DNA from: Asaia lannensis NBRC 102526
GTDB lineage: Bacteria; Pseudomonadota; Alphaproteobacteria; Acetobacterales; Acetobacteraceae
Direction of reading: 5' to 3'
DNA length: 64,000 nucleotides
NCBI RefSeq assembly: GCF_024054035.1
Contig: NZ_JAMXQU010000006.1
Span: 62,001-126,000, forward strand
The translations under genes and the position numbers were made by a program. The notes below the pieces were generated by a model. It was not told where the DNA came from. It saw only the letters and a list, made by a program, of their open reading frames with translations, and searched no databases. Below are positions 9,082 to 16,872 of the stretch, in pieces; position 1 is the first letter of the stretch; each line of letters starts with the position of its first letter.

Positions 9082-10421
9082 TCCTGTCTTTCGGTCTCTC
9101 TGAGCATATCAAGAAAGCGATCCGCCCAGTTGGCTGCCGTGTTCTGGGTGACATCGCGATGCAGAGCCTGCCAGCGTCTCTGCCGCTCTTCAAGACTCAT
9201 TGTGATGCCAGCATGAATTGCGTCGGCAATACCCTCATGATCGTAGGGGTTTACCATCAATGCCTCTTCCATCTCGGGCGCAGCACCGGCGAGAGAGGAC
9301 AGAATGAGGGCGCCTGGATCGTCCGGGCTCTGCGCGGCAACGAATTCCTTTGCGACAAGGTTCATGCCGTCACGCAGAGGGGTGACGAGAGCCACGTCGG
9401 CGATGCGATGGAACCCGGCCAGAACCTCGCGCGGAACGGATTGTGTCAGGTAGCGTATGGGCGACCAGTCGAAATTACCGTGCATGGCATTGATATGGCC
9501 CGCCATCTCATCCAGTTCGCGGCGTAGCGCGCGATAGCTTGCCACGCCTGCACGCGAGACCGGGGTGATCTGCAGAAGAACCGTCTCGCCCTTGTGTTCG
9601 GGGTAGCGGTTGAGAAAGGTCTCGTAGCCGTGGATACGTTCGGGAATGCCTTTGGAATAATCGAGACGATCGACGCCTAGAATAAGCTTTCGTCCGCGAA
9701 GGGAGGCATGAAGACGCTGGACTTCTTCTGCCATGACATTGCGTACGGCCTGTTCGCCGAACTCGACCGGGTCGATCCCGATCGGGAAGTGGGCCGCGCG
9801 TGCGGGCAGATTATTGGCCTCGAAGCAGCTGTTCATGTTGCTGGCATCTTCGGCAGTCTGCACGCCGATCAGATCGTAGGCTGCCATTTCACGCAGCATT
9901 TCCTCGGCGCAGGGCAGAACGCGCGTGACGCTCCAGGGCGGAAACGGGATATGCAGGAAGAAGCCGATCTTGGCCTTGACGCCTCGCCTGCGCAGCTTCG
10001 CGCCGAGCGGAAACAGATGGTAGTCATGGATCCAGATCGTATCGTCCTCGCGTAGCAGGGGCGCGAGCTGGTCGGCGAAAAGCGCATTGACCTCGCGATA
10101 GACCTGATAATCGAGACGCTTGTAGTTGATGATTCCGATGCGATAGTGGCAGAGCGGCCAGAGCAGACCATTGGAGAAATTCTCGTAGAAATGCTCGTAT
10201 TCGCTGCGTGTCAGATCGATCGTGGCATAGGTGCAGCTCTCATGCGTGTCGAGCTTGGGTGTCTGGTCCTTGGACTGGCTGGTATGACGGCCCGACCAGC
10301 CGAACCAGAGACTCTCGGTGCCGCGTACGGCATCGCGAAGGCCAACAGCGAGCCCGCCGGCAGGCTGGTTTCGCTCGCGCGGGGCGGGCACACGATTGGA
10401 AACGACAACGAGGCGACCCAT
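9078..10421 (-). CDS. otsA: Trehalose-6-phosphate synthase (GT20)
   Basis: Cytoplasmic GT20 enzyme of 447 aa transferring glucose from UDP-glucose to glucose-6-phosphate. Family motifs are visible: the N-terminal NRVPAPRERNQPAGGLAVGL loop, WIHDYHLFPLGAKLR, GVDRLDYSKGIPER and LVTPLRDGMNLVAKEFVAAQ, which carry the phosphate- and nucleotide-sugar-binding residues. Slightly shorter than E. coli OtsA (474 aa). It overlaps otsB (ATGA at 10419-10423) and dsbB (ATGA at 9078-9081), so translation is coupled through the operon. Trehalose would serve osmotic, acid and desiccation tolerance. Confidence 0.96.
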   Translation of the reverse strand: MGRLVVVSNRVPAPRERNQPAGGLAVGLRDAVRGTESLWFGWSGRHTSQSKDQTPKLDTHESCTYATIDLTRSEYEHFYENFSNGLLWPLCHYRIGIINYKRLDYQVYREVNALFADQLAPLLREDDTIWIHDYHLFPLGAKLRRRGVKAKIGFFLHIPFPPWSVTRVLPCAEEMLREMAAYDLIGVQTAEDASNMNSCFEANNLPARAAHFPIGIDPVEFGEQAVRNVMAEEVQRLHASLRGRKLILGVDRLDYSKGIPERIHGYETFLNRYPEHKGETVLLQITPVSRAGVASYRALRRELDEMAGHINAMHGNFDWSPIRYLTQSVPREVLAGFHRIADVALVTPLRDGMNLVAKEFVAAQSPDDPGALILSSLAGAAPEMEEALMVNPYDHEGIADAIHAGITMSLEERQRRWQALHRDVTQNTAANWADRFLDMLRETERQE

Positions 10422-11164
10422 CAGGCAGTCTCCGCATAATGGGTGAGCCAGGCCCGGAAGGCCTGGGCAGTCTGGAAGTCATCGGGAATCAGATAGCCAA
10501 AGCCGCCCAGTTCTCTGGCGGCGCGAACGCCATCCATATCCGTCACATCGTCACCGACAAAAAAGGGCACGCGACCTGCAAAGGGCGCCTGTTCCATGAG
10601 GGCTTCGACAGCATTGCCCTTGTTGATACCCGCAAGGCGAATTTCCCAGGCCATCTTGGACGGATGAATCTCGAATACATCCTGCCCTGAGAGCCAGCTC
10701 AGAATGGCACTTTTAAAGGTCTCTTCAACCTCGGGGTTGCCGCGATAATGCAGAACGAGGCCGGCCTTCTTTTCCTCGAGTGCCGTACCGGGAAAGCGTC
10801 CGACGAGTTCTTCTGCACGATCCCGCCAGTCAGAAGGCAGTTTCGCGCCAGTTACCGGCTCTTCTGCACGATCCGGGTACCGACGCAGGGTAAGGCCATG
10901 CTCGCCCGCGACTGCCGTGGGAATACCCGGAAGGAAATGGTCGATCTGTTCGATAGGCCGCCCCGTGACGATGGCGAGTGCACCGCCGCAACGATCCCTC
11001 AGGCGCAGGAGAACATCGGCAAATCCGGGCTCGAGCTGCACAGAAGCCGGGGTTGGCGCGATATCGACGAGTGTTCCATCGAAGTCGAGCAGGAAGGCGG
11101 CACGGTCTGCCGTGGGTGCCGTGGGTCCGGTAGACTCTGGCACCGTGGGAGAGGGGGTTGTCAT
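10421..11164 (-). CDS. otsB: Trehalose-6-phosphate phosphatase
   Basis: HAD-superfamily phosphatase of 247 aa. Motif I is FLLDFDGTLVDIAP (nucleophile Asp plus DGT), with motif II in LAIVTGRP and motif IV in FVGDDVTDMDGV. It dephosphorylates the OtsA product to trehalose. I chose the ATG at 11164 because GAGGAAG lies 11 bases upstream; the in-frame extension to 11200 has no comparable site. Its stop overlaps the otsA start, so it is the first gene of the operon. Confidence 0.95.
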   Translation of the reverse strand: MTTPSPTVPESTGPTAPTADRAAFLLDFDGTLVDIAPTPASVQLEPGFADVLLRLRDRCGGALAIVTGRPIEQIDHFLPGIPTAVAGEHGLTLRRYPDRAEEPVTGAKLPSDWRDRAEELVGRFPGTALEEKKAGLVLHYRGNPEVEETFKSAILSWLSGQDVFEIHPSKMAWEIRLAGINKGNAVEALMEQAPFAGRVPFFVGDDVTDMDGVRAARELGGFGYLIPDDFQTAQAFRAWLTHYAETA

Positions 11165-11287
11165 GGGGCTGATAACTTCCTCATTGATACGCGGTTGCAC
11201 CGAAATTCAGGCACAGTCTCGTTATCAGCCCCAAATCTGATCAGAATATGTTCAAAATGTCATTTTGTTGCAGCGTTTCCCTCAACC

Positions 11288-12142
11288 CTATTGTCCATAG
11301 GGCTGCGGTGGCGGCAAAGCCTGACCGTTACCGCCCGAAACGGGGCCATTTGAAACGGGTCCGCCTGAAAGGGGGGCAAGCTGGGTGGGGCCGCCCTGAT
11401 CGTCACGTGTCGTGCCTGAAGCTGTCTGTCGCGGCAGGGCATTCATCGGGCGCGAGGCGCCTGAGGGATCGCCAAGCGGGGCAAGGCGTGTCGGTCCTCC
11501 GGTGGTGGGGGACGCATTGCCTGAACGGCCTGTCGGCATGGAGCCCGGTAGTGTTTGCGGCGTCGCGGCATGGGACGGATCGTCCAGATCGCCCGGCTGG
11601 TTTTGCGCACCTTCTGGCGTTGCTGACGACAGGACGGGCACAACCGGCTGCGGCAGAGGCGCGACCGCAGGGTCGGCCTTCGGCCCGGAACAGGCGACGA
11701 CCGCGAGGCCGTATAACGCGCTCTTATAGGCGTTGAGCGAAGGCTCTTCGGCAAGGATCCAGCCCGTAAAGCGGGCATCGGGGTCCGTTTCGTCGCTGGT
11801 CGTCACAAGAGCGGCCGCATCGCGGGGCAGGGTCTCGGGACGGTCGACGCAGCGCGTCACCTGTAGATGCAGGCTGCGATACTGTGCCTGCCCGCCCACA
11901 GGGATGGTGAGGGTCTCGATATGGGAGTCCGTGCGGTTGAGCACGCGTATGATCGCTTCGCCGCGCCCCTGCCACAGCGTGGCCGGATACATGACAGGCG
12001 GAGCAATAGCCTCGGCCGCATGAGCCACCGGCGAGAATGAGGGAGCTGCAAATGCGAGAGTGCCGCATAGCAGCAGGGTGCCATGCGATAACAGGGCGCC
12101 TGTCGTGAGGCGCGATCGGGGGCGTGCGAGGAAGGATGTCAT
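11288..12142 (-). CDS. Secreted DUF2155-domain protein with Pro/Gly-rich tail
   Basis: Exported protein of 284 aa with an N-terminal signal peptide ending around VAHAAEA. Residues about 55-160 match the DUF2155 pattern: a beta-rich module with TLTIPVGGQAQYRSLHLQVTRC, FTGWILAEEPSLNAYKSALYGLAVVAC and conserved Cys residues that probably pair. The last 120 residues are low complexity (Pro, Gly, Ser, Thr). The start codon overlaps the stop of the 68-aa gene. In alphaproteobacteria DUF2155 genes commonly sit beside mlaD. Function unknown; an envelope role is inferred from export and context. Confidence 0.75.
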   Translation of the reverse strand: MTSFLARPRSRLTTGALLSHGTLLLCGTLAFAAPSFSPVAHAAEAIAPPVMYPATLWQGRGEAIIRVLNRTDSHIETLTIPVGGQAQYRSLHLQVTRCVDRPETLPRDAAALVTTSDETDPDARFTGWILAEEPSLNAYKSALYGLAVVACSGPKADPAVAPLPQPVVPVLSSATPEGAQNQPGDLDDPSHAATPQTLPGSMPTGRSGNASPTTGGPTRLAPLGDPSGASRPMNALPRQTASGTTRDDQGGPTQLAPLSGGPVSNGPVSGGNGQALPPPQPYGQ

Positions 12143-12345
12143 GGCGTGAACTCCTCAAGCGCCTCGATCATGGCGACCAGATGGCGACGCATGGCATCGG
12201 GCGCCACGCCCATGAGAAGGGCATCTTCGAAAGCATCCTGAAGCGACTGGCGCAGTTCGCTTTCGTTTTCGCGAAGGACCTTGAGTTTTTCGACGCAGGC
12301 GATGGGATCGCCATTGCGATCGGTCCAGAGCGTCGATCCGCTCAT
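12139..12345 (-). CDS. Small conserved protein in mlaD-DUF2155 operon
   Basis: Cytoplasmic-looking protein of 68 aa, rich in charged residues, with a predicted long helix (KLKVLRENESELRQSLQDAFEDALLMG). It has no signal peptide. Both ends overlap neighbours by the ATGA pattern (mlaD stop and DUF2155 start), which is good evidence that it is translated. I do not recognise a characterised family. Confidence 0.75.
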   Translation of the reverse strand: MSGSTLWTDRNGDPIACVEKLKVLRENESELRQSLQDAFEDALLMGVAPDAMRRHLVAMIEALEEFTP

Positions 12346-12842
12346 GGGTTGGCGGCCTTGCGGCTCTTGTCGAGCGAGTCCGTGACTGAGAAAATGAACT
12401 TGCTCAACAGCTGTTCGAGGCTGATCGCCCCCTGGGTCTGTGTCACCATGCCGCCCGGCTTCAGGTTCTTCTCGTCACCACCGGGCGAAAGCGCGATGTA
12501 CTTGCCGCCCAGAAGGCTGTCGGAGGTCACGATGGCCGCACTGTCTGTCGGCAGGTTGATGCCGTTACGTACCGTGAAGGAAACTTCTGCATGATAATTT
12601 GCGGGATCGACACGCTCGGATGTCACGTGTCCGACCGTGATACCGGCAAGGCGTACGTCCGAACCGACCGACAGACCGTCGATCTGGTCGAACACGGCGT
12701 TCAGTGTGTAGCCATCGGTACCGCCCTGATGGCGGCCGAGAACGGCAAGCGCCAGCAGGGCAGCCAGAACGACGAGGACCATGAACCCGGTGGTCAGTTC
12801 AAGAAGATCGCGACGGGGTCGCGCGCCAGACAGTGCACTCAT
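12342..12842 (-). CDS. mlaD: MlaD-type phospholipid transport substrate-binding protein
   Basis: MCE-domain protein of 166 aa anchored by one N-terminal span (LTTGFMVLVVLAALLALAVLG). The single MCE domain (YTLNAVFDQIDGLSVGSDVRLAGITVGHV ... LLGGKYIALSPGG) is typical of MlaD, which forms the periplasmic hexamer of the Mla retrograde phospholipid system. A C-terminal helix follows (QLLSKFIFSVTDSLDKSRK). The start at 12842 is chosen because residues encoded upstream come from a 15-bp tandem repeat. The mlaF and mlaE genes are not adjacent. Confidence 0.9.
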   Translation of the reverse strand: MSALSGARPRRDLLELTTGFMVLVVLAALLALAVLGRHQGGTDGYTLNAVFDQIDGLSVGSDVRLAGITVGHVTSERVDPANYHAEVSFTVRNGINLPTDSAAIVTSDSLLGGKYIALSPGGDEKNLKPGGMVTQTQGAISLEQLLSKFIFSVTDSLDKSRKAANP

Positions 12843-12853
12843 TAGGCTATGGC

Positions 12854-12894
12854 CCCGAAAAGGATGAACCCGAAAAGGATGAACCCGAAAAGAT
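12854..12894. repeat. 15-bp tandem repeat, about 2.7 copies
   Basis: The unit CCCGAAAAGGATGAA occurs at 12854-12868 and 12869-12883, followed by a partial copy. It lies in the leader of mlaD, only 12 bases before the start codon, so changes in copy number could alter the 5' UTR. Confidence 0.8.
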
Positions 12895-13057
12895 AACCGT
12901 CCCAGTCCTACAGGCTTCGCTTGCGAGCGTCCATGACCCTGCTGGAAACTGCTCACGTAATGTTATCCACCATATCCCCATTATGCGGACCATTATCCCC
13001 TGTCTGCAGGGCCGAAATACCCTTTTCCATCCACGAGTCGATGCCTAGATTCAGGGT

Positions 13058-14605
13058 ATGACAACGCTTCTCCAGTGGAACGGGGTGCGTATGCGTACTG
13101 CGCATGTCGCTGCCGATCCTGACGATCTTGCCCTGCGCGCCGTAACGCTTCCAGCCAGCTGGGACGACGAGGCGGCCATAGCGCTCCTGCAGCTTTCGGG
13201 ATCGACCGGCGCCCTGCGCCTGTCGACCGAGGCCGCGCGCTGGCTGGAGCGTTTCACGACGCTCCCCGCCCTGCCCGGTGAACCCGGCGCGAAGGCGCTC
13301 GGTCCGATGCTTGCTGCAGGACTGCTGGAGCGTCAGATCGCGCCCATGGCCTCGCTATGGCAGGGGCAGATCGACCGGCGTGCAGGCTTTGTCGTCAATC
13401 TCGGGGCGTTCGTTCAGGAGGGCGAGTTCAGGGGGGACAGTTTCGTTGCGACCCTGCGTCTTGCCTGTGCTGCGCTGCGTCGCCTGCATGCGGTCAACGG
13501 ACCCATGCTCAATGGCGAACTGCCTCTTTTCGATGGCCCTGTCACTGCACCGTCGGACGTGGACCAGCAGGGCGGTCCGGCCGGCACGCTGCTTCTGACC
13601 AATCTCGATTGCTGTCTGGCTCTGCTCGGCCTCGATTACGACAGTGAGACGGGGCGCGATGCGGCCTGTTATCTGAGCTGGCTTGCCACATCCCTGGCGC
13701 GTCAGGGTGCAGGCCCCGTGCCTCTGCCGCCCGTGTCCTGCCCGATCCCCGGGCTTGAGGTCACCGGCAGGCAGATCCGTGACGAAATGGAAGACAGTCT
13801 TCCGGATATTCCCGACAGGGCAGTGATCGAGACCGGTTTCTCTCTCCCTGGCCCGGTCGATGCACTTCTGGGTGTCGAATCCTGCGGTCTTGCGCCGATT
13901 TTCTCGCCCCTGCGGGATAATGGCCATCTTCGCGTCAGCGCCCTGTCACGTCTCGCCCATCGTGGGCTGAGCCTCGAAGCGGCGCTGGCATCATCGGTCA
14001 TGGGTGATAACCCGCTGCCACAGCCGGGGCCCGATGCGCATCTGCGCATGCACCGCGCCCTGACGGGTTTCGTCGATCGTATGCCTGCCCGCCCCGATCC
14101 GGCGGCACCCTTGTCGCTCAGGGCTCGTCTGGAACGTGGCGTGCGTCGGCCGTTGCCCGCCCGTCATGGTGGCTTTACGCAGCGCAGTGCGATCGGGGGG
14201 CATCGTCTTTATCTGCGTACGGGCGAATATGAGGACGGTTCGCTGGGCGAGGTTTCCCTGACCCCGGGGCGGGAGAGCGCCATGGTGCGCGGCCTGCTCG
14301 AAAGCGTCGGACAGGCGGTCACGATCGGTCTGCAATATGGCGCCCCGCTCGAAGCCTATGTCGAGCAGTTTGCCCATACACGCTTTGGGCCTGCAGGGAC
14401 GGTCGAGGGCGACCCTGTGGCCGCCTATGCCTCATCGCTGCTTGATTATGCCTTCCGGGCGTTGTCAGATAGCTATCTGGGCAAGCGCCTGCCCGATAGC
14501 GCGCCCGAAGATCCTCACGTCGTAGAGGAGGATCCGATGCTGCCGCTCGATATTCCGGGCGATCTTCCGCCGCGCGAACGTGGCAGGCTGCGTCTGGTCA
14601 GCTGA
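13058..14605 (+). CDS. TSCPD-type protein resembling a degenerate class II ribonucleotide reductase (NrdJ)
   Basis: Protein of 515 aa without a signal peptide. Residues about 369-475 closely track the C-terminal part of B12-dependent NrdJ: GGFTQRSAIGGHRLYLRTGEY, then SIGLQYG-like TIGLQYGAPLEAYVEQFAHTRFGPAG and ASSLLDYAFRALSDSYLG. Upstream, GVESCGLAPIFSPL recalls the barrel loop of reductases. The length is about half of NrdJ, and I see no NxCxE active-site motif or C-terminal CxxC pair, so it should not reduce ribonucleotides. Such TSCPD proteins recur in Acetobacteraceae with no known function. RidA follows after 33 bases. Confidence 0.75.
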   Translation: MTTLLQWNGVRMRTAHVAADPDDLALRAVTLPASWDDEAAIALLQLSGSTGALRLSTEAARWLERFTTLPALPGEPGAKALGPMLAAGLLERQIAPMASLWQGQIDRRAGFVVNLGAFVQEGEFRGDSFVATLRLACAALRRLHAVNGPMLNGELPLFDGPVTAPSDVDQQGGPAGTLLLTNLDCCLALLGLDYDSETGRDAACYLSWLATSLARQGAGPVPLPPVSCPIPGLEVTGRQIRDEMEDSLPDIPDRAVIETGFSLPGPVDALLGVESCGLAPIFSPLRDNGHLRVSALSRLAHRGLSLEAALASSVMGDNPLPQPGPDAHLRMHRALTGFVDRMPARPDPAAPLSLRARLERGVRRPLPARHGGFTQRSAIGGHRLYLRTGEYEDGSLGEVSLTPGRESAMVRGLLESVGQAVTIGLQYGAPLEAYVEQFAHTRFGPAGTVEGDPVAAYASSLLDYAFRALSDSYLGKRLPDSAPEDPHVVEEDPMLPLDIPGDLPPRERGRLRLVS

Positions 14606-14638
14606 GGGGAGATCGCCTCTCAGCAAGGAGACACGATC

Positions 14639-15115
14639 ATGTCCGATACTGCATCTGAAACACCTGCCTCGCGTCTGGCTGCCCTTGGTCTCACCCTTCC
14701 CAAGGCGGCTGCACCGGTTGCGACCTATGTGCCCGTAGCGCGTACGGGGTCGCTTCTGGTGGTGTCCGGCCAGCTGCCACTTGCCGGCGGTACGCTGAAG
14801 GCCACAGGCAAGCTGGGCGAGGATGTTGCGCCGGAGCTCGGTCGTGAATGCGCCGAGCTGTGCTTTCTCAATATCCTTGCGCAGGTCCAGGCCGAACTTG
14901 GCGACCTGTCCAGGGTCAAACGCATTGTGCGTCTGGGTGGCTTCATCGCCTGTACGCCCGATTTTACGCAGCATGCCACAGTCATGAATGGTGCGTCCGA
15001 CCTCGCCGTCGCGATCTTTGCCGAAGCAGGACGTCATGCACGTTCCACGATCGGCGTTCCTTCCTTGCCGCTGGATGCGCCGGTAGAGGTCGAGGCACTG
15101 ATCGAAATCGTCTGA
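14639..15115 (+). CDS. RidA / YjgF family enamine/imine deaminase-like protein
   Basis: RidA-fold protein of 158 aa, preceded by AAGGAG (14625-14630). Conserved features are LLVVSGQLPLAGG, the ECAELCFLNILAQVQAELGDLSRVKRIVRLGGFIAC core (split over this stretch) and ATVMNGASDLAVAIFAEAGRHARSTIGVPSLPLDAPVEVEALIEI. The Arg in HARSTIG matches the substrate carboxylate-binding Arg of active RidA proteins. This is the longer (about 150 aa) subgroup. Likely hydrolyses reactive enamines; the exact substrate is unknown. It lies between the NrdJ-like gene and the acyltransferase on the same strand. Confidence 0.9.
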   Translation: MSDTASETPASRLAALGLTLPKAAAPVATYVPVARTGSLLVVSGQLPLAGGTLKATGKLGEDVAPELGRECAELCFLNILAQVQAELGDLSRVKRIVRLGGFIACTPDFTQHATVMNGASDLAVAIFAEAGRHARSTIGVPSLPLDAPVEVEALIEIV

Positions 15116-15322
15116 TTTCCGGCTTCCCGTTGCGCTGCCTCCTGCGTGGCCGCCGGGGAAGATCCCGAACGGTCCAGGAGCGCAGCCGACAGGGTACATC
15201 CTGACCGACGCGCTATGAAAAGACCCGTGCCCGACGTCAGGGGGATCTGAAGCAGGAAAGGTTTTCCGGTCCTTCGGTCGGGGCAGGTTGTTTTGCCCCA
15301 TGTCGTAGACCACATCCTGCCC

Positions 15323-16477
15323 ATGACGGACTGGTCCCTGACGCTTCATGCGTCCATCTCGGAAATCGACGCCGCTCTTTGGGATCGCTGTGCTGGCGAT
15401 GACAATCCTTTTCTGTCGCACGGCTTCTTTCTGACCCTTGAAGAGAGCGGCTCTGTCGGGATGCGCACAGGCTGGCTGCCACGTTATGCTGCCCTGCGCG
15501 ACGGGAGTTCTCTCGTGGCTGTGGCGCCATTGTTCCTCAAGGGGCATTCCTATGGGGAATATGTGTTCGATCAGGCCTGGGCGCGCGCCTATGAACAGGC
15601 AGGGGGCCAGTATTATCCCAAGCTGCAGATTGCCGTGCCGTTCTCGCCCGTCAGCGGGCCGCGCCTGCTGGTCGATCCTGCCTGCATCGACTCCGATGCC
15701 GTCATGGGTGTTTTTGGCGATGCACTGCGTCAGGCCTGTCAGGAACTGGGGCTGTCCTCGATCCATATGACCTTCTGCACCGGTCACGAACAGGATGTGC
15801 TGACCCCCCATGGCTGGATGGCGCGCACAGGGCTGCAGTATCACTGGCACAATCGGGGTTATGAGAGTTTCGATCAGTTTCTCGACGCGCTGGCATCGCG
15901 CAAGCGCAAGGCCATCAAGCGTGAAAGGCGCGAGGCGCAAAGCTGCGGCCTGGCATTTCGTACGTTGCGCGGTGCCGATATCACAGAGCACGACTGGGAC
16001 CGTTTTTATGCGTTCTATCAGGCGACCATCGATCGCAAATGGGGGCAGGCCTATCTGACTCGCGATTTCTTTTCGGGTCTGTCTGCCCGTTTGGGTGAGA
16101 AGATCGTCCTGATGCAGGCCGTTCATGACGGTGTTCCGGTCGCCGCGGCGCTGAATCTGGTCGGGCGCGATACGCTCTATGGACGTAACTGGGGCTGCGA
16201 GGGTGACTGGCCCTTTCTGCATTTCGAGCTGTGCTATTATCGTGCCATCGATTTTGCCATTGCCGAAGGGCTTGCCTGTGTCGAAGCGGGAGCGCAGGGC
16301 GAACACAAGATCCAGCGCGGCTATCTGCCGAGTCTGACCCATTCGGCGCATTTCATTCGCGATCCGGCGCTTGCCCGCGCCGTTGGGCCGTATCTGGCCG
16401 AGGAACGCAAAGCCATTCTTGAAGAGAAAGAGGCGCTTGAGACCCTCTCGCCCTATCGTCATGAAAATAGTTGTTGA
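15323..16477 (+). CDS. FemAB/DUF482-type GNAT-like acyltransferase
   Basis: Protein of 384 aa matching the COG3146 / DUF482 peptidogalycan-type family. Recognisable blocks are SEIDAALWDRCAGDDNPFLSHGFF, EYVFDQAWARAYEQAGGQYYPKLQIAVPFSPVSGPRLL, FDQFLDALASRKRKAIKRERREAQ and VEAGAQGEHKIQRGYLP. These describe two tandem GNAT-like folds as in Fem transferases. The reaction is not established. The start is the ATG at 15323; a TTG at 15293 is in frame but lacks support. Its stop codon overlaps a Fur-like palindrome. Confidence 0.8.
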   Translation: MTDWSLTLHASISEIDAALWDRCAGDDNPFLSHGFFLTLEESGSVGMRTGWLPRYAALRDGSSLVAVAPLFLKGHSYGEYVFDQAWARAYEQAGGQYYPKLQIAVPFSPVSGPRLLVDPACIDSDAVMGVFGDALRQACQELGLSSIHMTFCTGHEQDVLTPHGWMARTGLQYHWHNRGYESFDQFLDALASRKRKAIKRERREAQSCGLAFRTLRGADITEHDWDRFYAFYQATIDRKWGQAYLTRDFFSGLSARLGEKIVLMQAVHDGVPVAAALNLVGRDTLYGRNWGCEGDWPFLHFELCYYRAIDFAIAEGLACVEAGAQGEHKIQRGYLPSLTHSAHFIRDPALARAVGPYLAEERKAILEEKEALETLSPYRHENSC

Positions 16478-16489
16478 GAACGACTCTCA
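16475..16489. promoter_or_regulatory. Fur-box-like palindrome
   Basis: TGAGA-ACGAC-TCTCA is a perfect 5-bp inverted repeat with a 5-base centre, followed by CTATCATATAG. Taken together, GAGAACGACTCTCACTATC differs from a GAGAATGATTCTCATTATC-type Fur operator by three C-for-T changes. It overlaps the acyltransferase stop and precedes the small ORF at 16638. Inference from pattern only. Confidence 0.4.
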
Positions 16490-16637
16490 CTATCATATAG
16501 GCTGACCGCAGTCGGGGTGCAGGGATAGGCCCGGTACCTCCCTGAAAGAGGATCGTCTTTCAGGTCATTGTTTTCATGCCCTGTCTCGGTCGCGCATATT
16601 GCCCGACCCGGGAAAGGGTCGCGAGGGTCAGACTGAA

Positions 16638-16829
16638 ATGATCAGATATCTTTCGACCGGCGCTGCCGATCTTGCCCGCCTGCTTGCCCAGAGCCACAAG
16701 ACGCAGCCCTCGCCTGTCTGGGCCGAAGCGCAGATGTTCTTTGGCTTCGATGGCGCCGAGCGCAATGAGACACCCAGCCTGAACGCGTCTACGCTCTGGA
16801 ACGAACACAGCGAAGCCATTGCCCGCTGA
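16638..16829 (+). CDS. Small hypothetical protein
   Basis: Possible 63-aa protein beginning MIRYLSTGAADLARLLAQS, with an amphipathic N-terminal helix and no signal peptide. The ATG at 16638 is weakly placed (GCGAGGG lies about 10 bases upstream). No family is recognised. Support is limited to codon pattern and its position 150 bases behind a Fur-like palindrome; the opposite strand holds a less convincing ORF. Confidence 0.4.
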   Translation: MIRYLSTGAADLARLLAQSHKTQPSPVWAEAQMFFGFDGAERNETPSLNASTLWNEHSEAIAR

Positions 16830-16872
16830 AGAGCGCGCCTGAAACCGCAACAACGAAATCAGGCGCGCGCTG

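Noticed and set aside
14465-16462. 665-codon minus-strand ORF across RidA and the acyltransferase
   Set aside because: It spans two well-supported plus-strand genes and their gap and contains no recognisable domain.
16461-16505. 14-residue peptide MKIVVENDSHYHIG
   Set aside because: The reading frame is a by-product of the Fur-like palindrome and overlaps the acyltransferase end; no ribosome binding site.
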